Source: Mesorhabditis belari
Lineage: Eukaryota; Nematoda; Chromadorea; Rhabditida; Rhabditidae
Assembly (NCBI GenBank): GCA_958450365.1
Contig: CAUEEP010000742.1
Coordinates: 1,872,001-1,936,000 of the forward strand
Direction: 5' to 3'
DNA: 64,000 bases
Both the position numbers and the translations under genes were made by a program. Under the pieces are notes generated by a model. That model did no database searches, was not told the origin of the DNA, and saw nothing but the letters and a program-made list of their open reading frames with translations. Positions 11,056 through 22,634 of this stretch are shown piece after piece (within the stretch, counting starts at the first letter, position 1; each line of letters starts with the position of its first letter).

Positions 11056-11927
11056 TTTCCATTTCTTTTGCGAACCTCAATAAATTGTCTGCACAATGTA
11101 GCCAGTTCTTACATTTAGATTAGATTTTAGTCCATGCTAAAGCACCATTTGTAAAAAAAACATTAGTCTTTCGAGTTTATGCTATTGAATCGTAATTGCC
11201 TTTTATGGCGGGGTTTTTAAATCTAAATTTCTCAGCAAACACACGAAAGAAATGCGCCAAATTTTAACAGTGATTGCAATTCTTAAACAGGAGTTTGGCG
11301 GATTTAATGGGGGAATTTAATGGGGGAAATTTAATGGGGGAAATTAAAATCATATTCAAATCAAAATGGAAATTGAAATGAGAAATAAAAGTTTGGGAGA
11401 AATCTCATGGGGAAACTCTAAAACAAAAACTCATCAGAATCTCATCTTTGTTGTACGATTTTATGAAAATTTGATTGCTTTTTTTTTTGCCTCATTTCTG
11501 CTGGTTGAAATTAAGCAGAAAAACTATGTAAGTGCCTTGCTATCTTTCAGATTTTAACAGTGATTGCTTAAATTTAACAGTGATTTAACGGTGATTGCTT
11601 TTTTGCATTAAAATTTTACTTGTTTTTTTTTTTTTTTTTGAAAAACTCTATTCGCATTGAGATTTTCAAAACCTATTGATGCATAAGTCATGGCCGAATT
11701 TTTTAAAACTAAATTTCTCAGCAATCACACCATAGAAATACGCGAAATTTTAACAGTGATTGCAATTATTAAACTGTAAAAAAACCAAAAAAGGCATTAG
11801 CTAATAAAACCCACCTAAAATTAAGCTGAAAACAAGTGCCATGTGATGAGATTTGTCTTGATTTAACCATTGAAAAATTTAACGAAAAATGGATACTAGA
11901 ACACTATTCGTTTATTTAGATCTCAAA
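11056..11927. other. Non-coding stretch with scattered short repeats
   Basis: The motif 'ttttaacagtgattgc' recurs near 11260, 11555 and 11748, and 'aatttaatggggg' is repeated around 11310-11345. Nothing coding is supported. Confidence 0.5.
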
Positions 11928-11929
11928 GA

Positions 11930-11984
11930 TTTTATCATGAAATTTCCCCCAAATTTTGGGGGGAAATTTCATGATAAAATCCTT
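11930..11984. repeat. Palindrome just upstream of the receptor start
   Basis: 'gattttatcatgaaatttcc' is followed by a C-run, a small centre, a G-run and then the inverse 'gaaatttcatgataaaatcc'. The arms are about 24-26 bp. It ends about 14 bases before the receptor's start codon and next to the acceptor-like tctcag at 11986-11991. It may be a small foldback element or a cis-regulatory palindrome. Confidence 0.7.
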
Positions 11985-11997
11985 TTCTCAGACAATC

Positions 11998-14900
11998 ATG
12001 CCTGTGCTCATAAAGGTGCAAAGATTTTGGAGTGAACATCATGAGACATTGCAAGTTCTACTCACGGGATCACTCGTCACAAGTAAGTCAGGAATTCGAA
12101 GTGAAATTACAGGTGAAACTTGAAATTTTCACTACTTAGAAGTAACAAAAAGCATTCTTCAACTCATTTCAAATTATTTTTGATAACACAAGCTTGCTAA
12201 CTTTTAAGAACTAACTATTTCAAAAGCTAATTACAATTAGCACTCAAAAACTGGCCAAATTGAAGCTTGTCTAAGCTATCGTAATCCGGCTATTTCACTA
12301 AACATTTTCTAGAATTAGAGAAAAGATAAAGAAGCAATATTTTAGCTTTCTCTTCTTAAAAAGCTTTTCTCTAGTTCTGGCATATACGGGGAAAACTCTC
12401 GGCGCTAAGTTGACAAGGAATCGCGAAGCTGAGACGAACGTCGTTCATCCGTTTGAGATCGATATGATGACTTTCATGTCCATCTCCTCCTCCCTAAACT
12501 ATATCATTTTTGTGGTGAGTTGTCGCAGAATAGCTAAACTAATCGTTTAGAACTATTTACTATTTCAGATATATTCTCTCTCCATTCCCACAAACCTCTT
12601 TGCCATCTACAGCTCGGTCACCAATAACACTTTGAGCTTGTCGATCAGGTGAGAAACTAGTTTTTGCTTATAAACTAGCTATAAACCAGCTTCTATATTT
12701 AATAGAAAATTTCAGAGCGATCGCTACAAGCGAGAGTGTGACTCGTTTAGCTTACACGATCACAATCGCCTTTCTCATTTACTGTAATCTTTGGCCGTTG
12801 AGTGGATCGTGAGTTTGGCAAAAATGACACCAGTCCAGTCCGGCTAGAGCCAGTCCAGTCCGGCTAGAGCCAGTCCAGTCAGGCTCACCAATCCGGCTAG
12901 AGCTCATTTGCGAGCTTAATAGTTGAATCGAATTTTATAATTTCAAAGTTTCGCGGAAAATAAATGTAGCCAAGATTCAGGGCTTCAATTCTCTATCGAA
13001 CACTTGATACACTTGATACTTGATAATTAAGCCTTTGACAACTATATTATCAAAAGAGTGCACCAATAATTCTTCAATAATTTTTTTTCACTCTGTACTA
13101 GGGTTTTAAGGAGTTTCTTTTCTTTCAGTTGTTCTCCCGACAGTCTTCCCTACACAACGGCACAATACGGCTACTTGTTGTTAACGCTAATCACATATTG
13201 CCAAGCGTTCATCTCATTAAGGTTTACAAATACTTGTAACATTGGTAAAAAGAATTTCCAGTCGTTTCATGGCGATTTCCTTTAGCGGGAAATTCTTTTC
13301 ATTGACTCTCCGATGGCCATTTCTTCAATTGTTTTTCTGTTGTTTATTGGGAGTTGTTCATGGTGCTCTAGATCGATTCTTTAAAGCCAATTTTCAATTT
13401 GATTTTGACTCGATTGTCAGCACTATTATCATCGCTTTCATGATCACCTTGGACTTTTTTACTTGGAGAAAATTGAAAAATGTAAGCAATCATCTACAGC
13501 AATCATCTAGAGCTTAAGAACGAAAATTTAGCATCAAAAGAAAGACAAGTTGACCCAAGCAGAGAAGAGATTGATGAAACAGGTTTAGTTCGATTTCGGA
13601 GAATTCTTTTGTATCTTTGTATTTTGAAAACGAGCACAGTGTATGATGACTTTTAAACTTTGAAAGTAAGACTTTACAGTGAGTGAAATATTAGGTACAT
13701 GCATAAGAAATGCGGATTTCAAGATTTGAATAAATTTCCAACGATAGAAATATCGATGAATGTTATCGATAAACTATTTGAAAGTTGTTCTCTTCTCTGT
13801 TTATTTGTCTATTTGTCTATTTGAAAGTTGTAAATCTTCTCTACATTGAAGAAATTGAAGAAATTGTAGAATGAATAAGATGAAGAAAGAATACCATTGA
13901 AGAAATTTCTTCAATTTTCTTCAATTTCTTCAATTTCTTTAATTGAAACACGTTTTAGCCTATTTTGTAGAGAAGATTTACAACTTTCAAATAGACAAAT
14001 AGACAAATAAACAGAGAAGAGATTGATGAAACAGGTTTGGTTCGATTTGGGAGAATTCTTTTGTATCCCAGAAAACGAGCACATTGTATGATGACTTTTA
14101 GAGTTTGAAAGTAAGACTTTACAGTGAGTAATAATTACTTACACCAAGGTCAAACTGGTCAAACTTTGGCTCTTTGTCTCATCTTTGTTTCAATGAATCA
14201 AAGCCAGAATAAAAGACAAACTTTTTGAATGCTTGCTTTTTAATGATAGATTCAGTTTGCTATGAGAAAATGTTCTCGGCTTTTCAAGCAATCAAAAAAA
14301 CCCCACCATTACTGGTCGCTGGTTATAGTTCTCGTTCATCAATAAGTTTTAATGATATTAGGTTGATGCATAAGTGTTTTTGTTCCTTTTCGTCTGCCGT
14401 TTCAAGCCAACAAATGCACGAATTAAACTACGGTTGATTTCATTAGAAAAACGAATTATTTTTCTGCAAAATAACATTAAAACGGGTTTAAAAATATTTA
14501 ATGCCTGGATTTTCTTGAGAGTATGAAGTCGGGTAGTCAAAAACGGCTAACTCGATGATGCGGTTTAGACACCTTAGCTAAAGAAAACCTATCTTCGTGT
14601 CAATAGATAAAAGATAGAGGAAAAAAACGTTTGATATTTCGCCAAAATTTCAGAGAAATTCATTCAGCCAATTTTTCCGTAGAGTTTTTTATAGATTTTT
14701 ACGAAAAAGGCGTTTTTCACTCTCGAATTTGCTTGAAAGTGAACCGAAATTCATTTAAAAAGATGCAAATTGAACAAAAAAACACTTTTTTTTATAGAGC
14801 AAACTATAGATTAATTGGTGAATTTGTTACTTTTTAACAGAAGTACGAAAAAAACGAAAAGACTTATGCATCAACCTATTAGATTCAGTTTGCTATAAGA

Positions 14901-15486
14901 AAATGCTCTCCACTTTTCAAGCAAACAAAAAAAAACCCCATCATCACTGGTTATCGTTATCGTTCATCAATAAGTTCATTAAGTCAAAGTTTAAATCAAA
15001 TTAATTAAAAGTTAAATTTTAGATGATCTGCAGCTCGGTGATCTACGCGATTAACTATTTGGGGCTAATTGTGTTGCACACGATATTCGCTCCTTTCCTC
15101 GGTAGATTCCTGCTTTCACTAGCATTACAAATCGTCAACGTCGTTCGCGGCGGACTCTACACTTTAGGGCAGAGGTAAACCGTTTTTTAGAATAAACAAA
15201 TTTTGATTCCCTATAACGATTTTCCTATAATAATTCACCAATTCACAAAGAACTAGAACAAGTACTTTCGAGAGCAGTTAGTTAACCAGTTAGGCAGGAA
15301 GTCAGGCTAGACTAGACTTTCTAGACTTTCTGGCTCAGATTCGAGACTTTAGAGCTACTTTTTAAAGCTGTGAAGTTGGAGAACCAGTTAACCAGTTAAC
15401 AGAAAGCCAGTTAACTGAAGAACAGAAAAGTCAAGCTAGTCAGTTTTAGGAATTTAAAAGGAGACGTTGAGCCCAGTCAAATCTAA
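11998..15486 (+). CDS. Seven-helix chemoreceptor-like protein (nematode serpentine type)
   Basis: Nine exons join in phase: 11998-12082, 12375-12514, 12569-12648, 12716-12808, 13129-13221, 13262-13481, 13532-13582, 15023-15174 and, less surely, 15450-15486, giving about 316 residues. Seven hydrophobic segments can be read: IIFVIYSLSIPTNLFAIYS, LAYTITIAFLIYCNLW, YGYLLLTLITYCQAFISL, then SRFMAI (an NRFxAI-like end of helix 3), LQLFFCCLLGVVHGAL, IVSTIIIAFMITLDFF, a basic loop with KLTQAEKRLMKQ, VIYAINYLGLIVLHTIF and FLLSLALQIVNVVRGGLYTL. Size, exon number and the basic loop before helix 6 fit nematode chemoreceptors, perhaps Srx-like; I cannot fix the subfamily. The reading is clean. Intron 7 is swollen by a foldback, a copy of exon 7 and a MITE. 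Confidence 0.7.
12831..12885. repeat. 20-base tandem repeat in receptor intron 4
   Basis: Three units of 'ccagtccagtccggctagag' type. Found inside an intron. Confidence 0.8.
13556..14130. repeat. Direct duplication of receptor exon 7 flanking an inverted repeat
   Basis: The segment 13556-13690 (end of exon 7 plus intron start) recurs at about 14008-14130 with a few substitutions. Between them, 13794-13844 is inverted at 13967-14019 ('gtagagaagatttacaactt'), with a further foldback around the run of 'gaagaaattg' units at 13855-13940. A second copy of the last 9 codons of exon 7 with its donor therefore lies inside intron 7 without an obvious acceptor of its own. Confidence 0.75.
14247..14977. 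repeat. Direct repeat flanking a MITE in receptor intron 7
   Basis: About 100 bases starting 'gattcagtttgctat' (14247-14352) recur at 14881-14977 immediately after the MITE at 14361-14876. Confidence 0.75.
14361..14876. mobile_element. Mariner-type non-autonomous element with TA target duplication
   Basis: Terminal inverted repeats 'ggttgatgcataagt' and its inverse, flanked on both sides by TA. About 516 bases, no transposase. The end sequence resembles those of mariner elements. It sits in intron 7 of the receptor gene. Confidence 0.8.
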
Positions 15487-15619
15487 CTGAACTCTCTAAT
15501 CTAACTATTGTTCGAGTCGAACGTTTTGAGAAAACAGCCAACTATTTATGTGAACTCTATGAGCCGACGATATTGAGATATCTAAATTCAGCCTTGTGAC
15601 CGGGCTCTTTTGAGAAGAA

Positions 15620-17285
15620 CAAAGCCGAACTCCGTCACTGACATCGCAAAACCGCCGACAACGACCGATTCTATCTCTTTCTACCTTCCCTCTCCAGTCA
15701 GGGTCCGCCCAACAACGCGCTCCTCAGTCATAACATAGACAATATAAGCATAATTACTGTTGTTAGAATGTTTCACTCAAATCCTAGACTCTTTTAATTT
15801 CATGCTAACTCTTGATCTGCCGATGTTTTTTTAAAATCCTTAAATCCATTTACCTAGATTTACTAAGTTTCTTATTACCTCCATGGAAACACCACCATTT
15901 CGTTTTACATTTCTTCTGCCACGTGCATTTATTCATTAACTTTTGACTCGTGCCATTTTATTAAACACAATAAAGTGATAATAAGAAAAAAATTTGTATG
16001 TTCCTCGAAAGTTCTTTTAATTACAATAGCACCATGTGGTAGTGGAAGTCACATTAACACAAAGGCCGCCCAATTGGTATCCATGTTGCTCGCAACACGC
16101 GGAACATCCATTCGTCTGAAAGTTATAAAGTTCATTTGTTTCTCAAAAATTCGAAATTTTGATCAGTTTTTTTGCGTTTTTTGTGTAGACATCATCGACC
16201 TGTATGGCTAATCCTTAAATCTAGATCAGAAACCGATCAGAAACTATAGTCCTAAAGCCGATCCTATAAGGCTGGTCGGATTCTGATGTAATGTATATGT
16301 CGTATCAAGCTGTATGGCTAATGTTTAAATCTATATGTTACATCAGAATCCGATCAGAAACTATAGTCCTATAACCGATCCTATAAGCCTGATCGGATTC
16401 TGATGTAACATCTATATCGCTAGATCGACGTAAGTTGGCTAACAGGACTAGCAAAAATCGGAAATTGGATTACAGTAAGAAAATAGGGTCCGCCAACTCT
16501 GTATGATGTCACTAATAAACGATAAGAAGTCTTCGGGAATGCCTTTGCAATCAGAGAATTAAAAAGAATTAGACTAAAGTTTGCTAAGATAAAGTTTGGT
16601 AAAAAAGAATTCAAGTACACCTAGAGATCCTCTTTTTTTACTTAAGAACCTTTTATCCTCTAATCAACATCAAAATGAAAATGCTCTAGACTGTGAACTT
16701 TTCAAACTATCAAATAATGTTTTCAGCTTTTTTGTATCTTTTTGTAGGGATTAATTCTTTTGCTATAGTGAAACTTTGACAAATACTGTTTGCAATAAAT
16801 AAATAAAATGCTATGACGAAGTTGAACAATGTGAACAATAATTAAAAGCTTTTTTGGGTGTACTTTGCTGTTCGAACGTCCTTTGAGATTTCACACACTT
16901 CTGCATTAATTCGCCTAACAATTCTTATCAGTCAGTGAGCTGTTTCAAGAGTGATGGAGGAATCCCTTTCGGTTTTTTGAGGACCGGAAATTGAAAAAGT
17001 GATGGGGCTATTTTGTGAGGAAAACGGAAAAGCTGTCTTCAATGCTAACATCAACCAAGAGATAGAGTGACAAAGTTTCAGATGAAATAAATTGGCTCTT
17101 CTTCGCTTTTCTTGTGCTTGTTAATTTACGAATGTTTTAGGGAAAACAACATTATTTATACAGATTTATACAGGTTTAGAAAAGTTCTGTTCGCATTAAT
17201 AAACGTGTCTTTATAATAAAATTGTCAAGATAAAGCAAAACGAAACTCAAATTTAGAAAATTCCACGAAAATTCCATTTTTACCT
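15620..17285. repeat. Inverted segmental duplication, copy 1
   Basis: Reverse-complementary to 20165-20885 (left part) and 18650-19330 (right part). It carries, in order, the last roughly 180 bases of the F-box gene, an orphan third exon of the CSalpha-beta peptide gene on the minus strand, and shared non-coding sequence. Relative to copy 2 it lacks about 840 bases (19323-20164), which hold exons 1-2 of the peptide gene. It has an additional tandem repeat of 'gatcagaaactatagtccta' at 16230-16420. Confidence 0.85.
16017..16115 (-). pseudogene. Orphan exon 3 of the CSalpha-beta peptide gene
   Basis: The same 99 bases as exon 3 of the gene at 19557-20487, on the opposite strand, with its acceptor (tttcag) and stop codon. 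The one difference I see in the coding part is a silent Gly codon change. Exons 1 and 2 are missing where they should lie at higher coordinates. Unless a new first exon is used it cannot make a secreted peptide. Confidence 0.75.
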
Positions 17286-18649
17286 TTTATTTATGTTTGT
17301 TTTAAAGAGAAATTTGCTTTTTGAAGTGCACTTTTAATGTTTTTTTTAATCTTTTAATGTTTTTAATGTCAAGGTTTTTAAATTCCCACGATTTTTAAAC
17401 TCAACTAAAAATGTTTAAGACTCTCAAAATCGATAATTTCAAAAGCAATCTGACTACGGAAAGTAGAATTTCAAAAGAAAAATGATTCTTCTTTCAGATA
17501 GGTTATCAAAATTTGCTTTTAAAGAAACCGGAACTGGTTTAGAGAACGAATTGTAGAAAATTGAAACGAAAGCAAACAGAAAAAACTGTATAGGCTCACA
17601 GGAAATAATACCAAAAAAAAGTTTTTTGAAAACATACTTTTCATATCTTCAAGTTTATGTGGTTGGCGTAGAGTAAAAGAATTGTGTAAAAATCTTAAGT
17701 ATAATTTCTTAAACAATTTCAGAAATCGAACTTCAAAAGACTTGGCTAATAGCTAGTCCTTGTTTATCAGCTAGTCCTTGTTTATCAGCTAGTCCTTGTT
17801 TATCAGCTAGTCCTTGTTTATCAGCTAGTCGGATGACTTTTATTTCCAAATGAGGTTTGACCAGATCAAAAACCAGAATCTAAGCTTAATAATAGATAGA
17901 CAAGAAGATTATTTAAGCTGTCCATATTATAATCTGTCTGCCTAGGAATCAAAAAATTTCTTCTAGTCAAACGATCAAGTTCAGATCAAGATCCTCTGGA
18001 TGCGGGTGCCAAATGTGTCGCTCTGGATCCACTAAAGGGACAATGACTGTAACTTTTCGAAGTCATTCCTTTGTACAATCAATAGCAATCTAGATTTGAA
18101 AAGCTTTCAACTTTCAAGTATAAAATTTTATTCATTTATTCCAACATGTTTGTTCTTCAAGTTTATCGGTTTGGAAAGACAAAAGGGAAACGAGCAGCAA
18201 CGAGCAGTACAAGCAGTAACTGAAAATTCAGTGACTTATAACTTTTTACCGTATCAAACTTCTAATTATGACTCTTATATTTTAAAAAATCTTTCTCGTG
18301 TTTCCCGTATAAATACAACTCCAATCATCGGGTCCAATCGTGTGTCCGCATTTGTGCTCAACCGGACACCACCCGTATAGACGAGACCGTTACAGAAATT
18401 GAAAAAAAAAAAACTCTTTATAACATGAACTACAATCTTCAATCAGCTTACTGAAAACTTAATGGTTTGAAATGAGGATAACGCTGGGACATTTTATTAT
18501 ACAGGGTCCCTGGAAAAAAAGTGGTCATCGGTTTGAGTCTCGAAAAATTTTCTCTTTGATTTTTGGCTAATCGTGGTGTCAAAAATCGTTTTGCTTCAAG
18601 GGCCACACGACAAGATGAAGGCGATTTTTTTTCATTTTTTTGTATATGA
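17286..18649. other. Spacer between the inverted duplication arms
   Basis: Contains an 18-base mini-satellite at about 17745-17835 (five units of 'agctagtccttgtttatc'). A plus-strand frame at 18096-18380 ends NRVSAFVLNRTPPV; it could be a terminal exon, but I found no partner exons. The sequence near 18500 ('acagggtccctgg') resembles a transposon end, without a visible partner. Confidence 0.5.
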
Positions 18650-20885
18650 ACGTGGAATTTTCTAAATTTGAGTTTCGTTTTGCTTTATTTTGACAATTTT
18701 ATTATAAAGACACGTTTATTAATGCGAACAGAACTTTTCTAAACCTTTATAAATCTCTATAAATAATGTTGTTTTCCCTAAAACATTGGTAAATTAACAA
18801 GCACAAGAAAAGCGAAGAAGAGCCAATTTATTTCATCTGAAACTTTGTCACTCTATCTCTTGGTTGATGTTAGCATTGAAGACAGCTTCTCCGTTTTCCT
18901 CACAAAATAGCCCCATCACTTTTTCAAGTTCCGGTCCTCAAAAAACCGAAAGGGATTCCTCCATCACTCTTGAAACAGCTCACTGACTGATAAGAATTGT
19001 TAGGCGAATTAATGCAGAAGTGTGTGAAATCTCAAAGGACGTTCGAACAGCAAAGTACACCCAAAAAAGCTTTAGTTTGAAAAGTTCACAGTCTAGAGCA
19101 TTTTCATTTTGATGTTGATTAGAGGATAAAAGGTTTTTAAGTAAAAAAAGAGGATCTCTAGGTGTACTTGAATTCTTTTTTACCAAACTTTATCTTAGCA
19201 AACTTTAGTCTAATTCTTTTTAATTCTCTGATTGCAAAGGCATTCCCGAAGACTTCTTATCGTTTATTAGTGACATCATACAGAGTTGGCGGACCCTATT
19301 TTCTTACTGTAATCCAATTTTCTTACCAAGTCACAAGGGAAACACAAAAAGCTGTCACTCGAAATTCCTCATTTTCCCGGAAATCTTGTGACTGAATATT
19401 TAGGTAATCTTATTCGAAATCTACTTTTTTTTCCGCATGGCGCCTAAGACGTGGCATATTTGAAAAGTTATTCGAATGGGTTGGGCATTGGGTATAAATG
19501 AACGGAACCAAAGGATCGTTTGAGCAAGCCAGAAACTATTCTTCTCTCTGTGAACAATGCGTACTTTCTTCTTGACCTTCCTTGCTTTCGGTGAGTTACT
19601 GTATTTTCAAATAGGTAGTACGTTGTCTTTTTGAATTCGTTGTAGAAAATTGTATTTAAACTTAAGGTGAGAGCTAAGCTATAGGCTAAAAGTGGCTCAA
19701 TCATAATAACGATCATCAAGTAACTCGAATGCTCGAACCTCACAAATGACTGCTCTTTTTTGCTCCTTTCAGAAAAGGATGCTGTTAACCAGTTAAAGCC
19801 AACCAAAACTTTCTAGGGTTAAGCTAGACTTGATCAAGCTGTCATGTCATGATGGGAAGAGAAACTCTGTACTTTACAGTATCTAGAGTTATTCCAAAGC
19901 TCTACCATACGATCTTCAGATTGAATAAACAATAATTTATAGCCACTATTCTCTTTGTGACTGCTTCTGTGGTCCCACCGTTGAAGGCTATCGTGCACGT
20001 CGCGTTGTGTGATCCAACGTGTCCGGTGAGTCAAGCTTGAAAAAACCTCACGGTGCAACGTTTCAAACCAAAAACTTCAATCTTTCACTTAGCTTCTAAC
20101 AGTCTGAAACAATCTGAAAATAAGATTTGCAAATAACATTTGAACCTTTAAAAAGATGCCACTTTGCTAGTCCTGTTAGCCAACTTACGTCGATCTATCT
20201 ATATGTATATATGTTGCATCAGAATCCGACCAGGCTTATAGGATCGGTTATAGGACTATAGTTTCTGATCGGTTTCTGATCTAGATTTAAGGATTAGCCA
20301 TACAGGTCGATGATGTCTACATAAAAAACGCGGTTAGCTGATCAAAATTTCGAATTTTTGAGAAACAAATGAACTTTATAACTTGCAGACGAATGGATGT
20401 TCCGCGTGTTGCGAGCAACATGGATACCAATTGGGCGGTCTTTGTGTTAATGTGACTTCCACTACCACATGGTGCTATTGTAATTAAAAGAACTTTCGAG
20501 GAACATACAAATTTTTTCTTATTATCACTTTATTGTGTTTAATAAAATGGCAAGAGTCAAAAGTTAATGAATAAATGCACGTGGCAGAAGAAATGTAAAA
20601 CGAAATGGTGGTGTTTCCATGGAGGTAATAAGAAACTTAGTAAATCTAGGTAAATGGATTTAAGGATTTTAAAAAAACATCGGCAGATCAAGAGTTAGCA
20701 TGAAATTAAAAGAGTCTAGGATTTGAGTGAAACATTCTAACAACAGTAATTATGCTTATATTGTCTATGTTATGACTGAGGAGCGCGTTGTTGGGCGGAC
20801 CCTGACTGGAGAGGGAAGGTAGAAAGAGATAGAATCGGTCGTTGTCGGCGGTTTTGCCATGGGAGTGACGGAGTTTGGCTTGGTT
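18650..20885. repeat. Inverted segmental duplication, copy 2
   Basis: Counterpart of 15620-17285 in opposite orientation. Identity is high and interrupted only by indels and by the 19323-20164 segment, which is present here alone. It holds the complete CSalpha-beta gene and, on its right end, the 3' end of the intact F-box gene. Confidence 0.85.
19557..20487 (+). CDS. Secreted CSalpha-beta (defensin-like) cysteine-rich peptide
   Basis: Three exons in phase, 19557-19590, 19943-20025 and 20389-20487, give 71 residues. The N-terminus MRTFFLTFLAFATILFVTA is a signal peptide. The C-terminal half has eight Cys, including the defining pattern of the cysteine-stabilised alpha-beta fold: Cys-x3-Cys in CSACC, Gly-x-Cys in GGLC, and Cys-x-Cys in WCYCN. 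Proteins with this fold in nematodes (ABF, drosomycin-like and cremycin types) are antimicrobial; that role here is inference. A poly(A) signal aataaa lies at 20541. The third exon is duplicated at 16017-16115. Alternatively it could be an ion-channel-active peptide of the same fold; sequence alone does not tell. Confidence 0.75.
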
Positions 20886-21745
20886 GTTGTTGAGAATTTT
20901 GATAAATATTTTGCGATCAACAACGCTTTTAAAATTTGGGGCATCATTGGATCTGTGTTGAATTACTTGAACATTTGTTTCGGAAAGTCTCTTCCAAACC
21001 AAAGATAATGGCTGACAAGCTGACCTAAAGACTTTCAAGTCTTTGATTTGCTCAAATTGAAATTGTTCTGATAAAAAAGCTCGTATTTCCGAAGTATCAA
21101 ACTCGGAGGACCAAATGCTGCTCATTTGTGATGGAGAAAGACTGAGATCAAGTGGTGACGGGGTTAAATATGAGCCGAGACTTTCTGTGATGATTGTATT
21201 GAAATCAGCGAACATCAGCTGTGCAGTTGGAACAAGACCAGAAATGTAGAGTTTGCTAACATATTTGAATTGAGCAAGAAATTGAGTGAACGGTGATAGA
21301 AACTCTTCATGAATTGGTTTCCCGATTGGGGCGAGTAGGAAGTGCAATGCCCGACAGGAATTGATTCTTTTCAGATAAGAAAGCCATGGGTTGGAGACTA
21401 TGGAAGAAATTTGAGGACAGACTGGTCTGGCTTGTTCGGAAGGACGACCAGTGTATGCAGTGATGAATGCCTTTTGACGACCAATCTTGTAACCGATCAT
21501 ATTGCTGCCCGTTTGAATTGATAGAGAGATCTGATACAGCGATTCTTCTTCCTCGCTGTCAATTGGATTAAGAGAGAGATTGAATCGATTCGGCGAGGGA
21601 TCGGACCGAATGCTAGGAAGTGATTTCTGAATGACTTGTTGACTTGAAGTAGGGCTGGAAAGGTTGCCACATCTTCGACATGGTGAAGGACGGACTCTTG
21701 AAGAAGCCCTGGCAAAGAAGTGAGGCTTAGTGAAAGTCTTTTCAT
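20706..21745 (-). CDS. F-box-like protein with one frame break
   Basis: The N-terminus from the ATG at 21745 reads MKRLSLSLTSLPGLLQES, then VLHHVEDVATFPALLQVNKS and FRNHF, matching the F-box pattern (LP, then LL..VNKxFR). Further on, the coding frame moves by one base somewhere before about 21570: the better-looking frame contains LNPIDSEEEESLYQ and continues through GYKIGRQKAFITAYTGRP to the stop at 20706. No intron that corrects the frame was found, so a one-base indel is likely. F-box proteins are SCF ubiquitin-ligase substrate adaptors and are expanded in nematodes. The last roughly 180 bases are duplicated at 15620-15797. Confidence 0.55.
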
Positions 21746-21799
21746 TGTTGTTTTAGGTTGAAAAAATGTTAGCTGATTGAATTTTGAAAATTTCAAAAT

Positions 21800-22625
21800 T
21801 TAAAGAATAGGGAAAGAGCAAGCCGATAAGATTAGAAATGATTCACAAAGTTTGCAGGAAGGACTAGGAGTGAAGCTCTTGTCAAATAAGCCCAATGAAA
21901 AGATAATAGGAACGTTTTTGCCATAATTAAAGGTCTTTTTGGTAAAATTCACAAAGCTTTCAAGAAAAACAGACATTTTTCTTTGTCTTAGAGATCCCTG
22001 ACTCGTGTTACTGGTTCTTACTAAATCCCATTCTAAGACTTTTAAGCAGAACTATGTTTTGTGAACAGGAAATCCAAGCAATGGTTGAAATACTCCTGGA
22101 AAATTTTTTCTCAAGCGCATTAATTAGTTTATTTTTAGATTTCTTGCCTTATTGCAAAATAACATAAAACTACTAAAATAATCAAATTTATGACTGATTT
22201 TTAGTCGTTACAGTGAAAAATGAATGGAAAAGCGTGTCATCTATTGCAATAATTTTGAAACCATTTTGTAGCTCTCAATGAGTGCAGTAAAACGGTAGTA
22301 AAGTCGTCGAAATCGGTCAACAACGAAGCGAAAGCTAGTTACGGAAATGCCCCTTTGCGGAAAGTAGGCCCTCCCGATCACAATATTTTGCATAAATCCA
22401 AATTACAGATCTTCTTTCATTTGCATACTTGGGAGAAAGTTTCAAAATTTGCATTTAAAGATCAAATAAATCGAACCGAAACACTGGTGAGAATCATTTC
22501 ACATCACAGCGTCTTCGAAAAAGGTTAGGTTTTTAATATTTACTTTACTTTTTGCACTTCTAACTTTTAGAAATTTACTAGTCGTAGAATTTACTTGATG
22601 ATAGAGTAACTTTTGCTTATTTTTC
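21800..22625. other. Intergenic stretch between F-box and LITAF-like genes
   Basis: AT-rich, no exon candidates. It must hold the divergent promoters. An acceptor-like tttttcag ends at 22627, eight bases before the next start codon, fitting a leader trans-splice site. Confidence 0.5.
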
Positions 22626-22634
22626 AGTAACAAG

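Noticed and set aside
14631..14837. 68-codon frame inside the mariner-type MITE
   Set aside because: No DDE motif or similarity to transposase; the element is non-autonomous.
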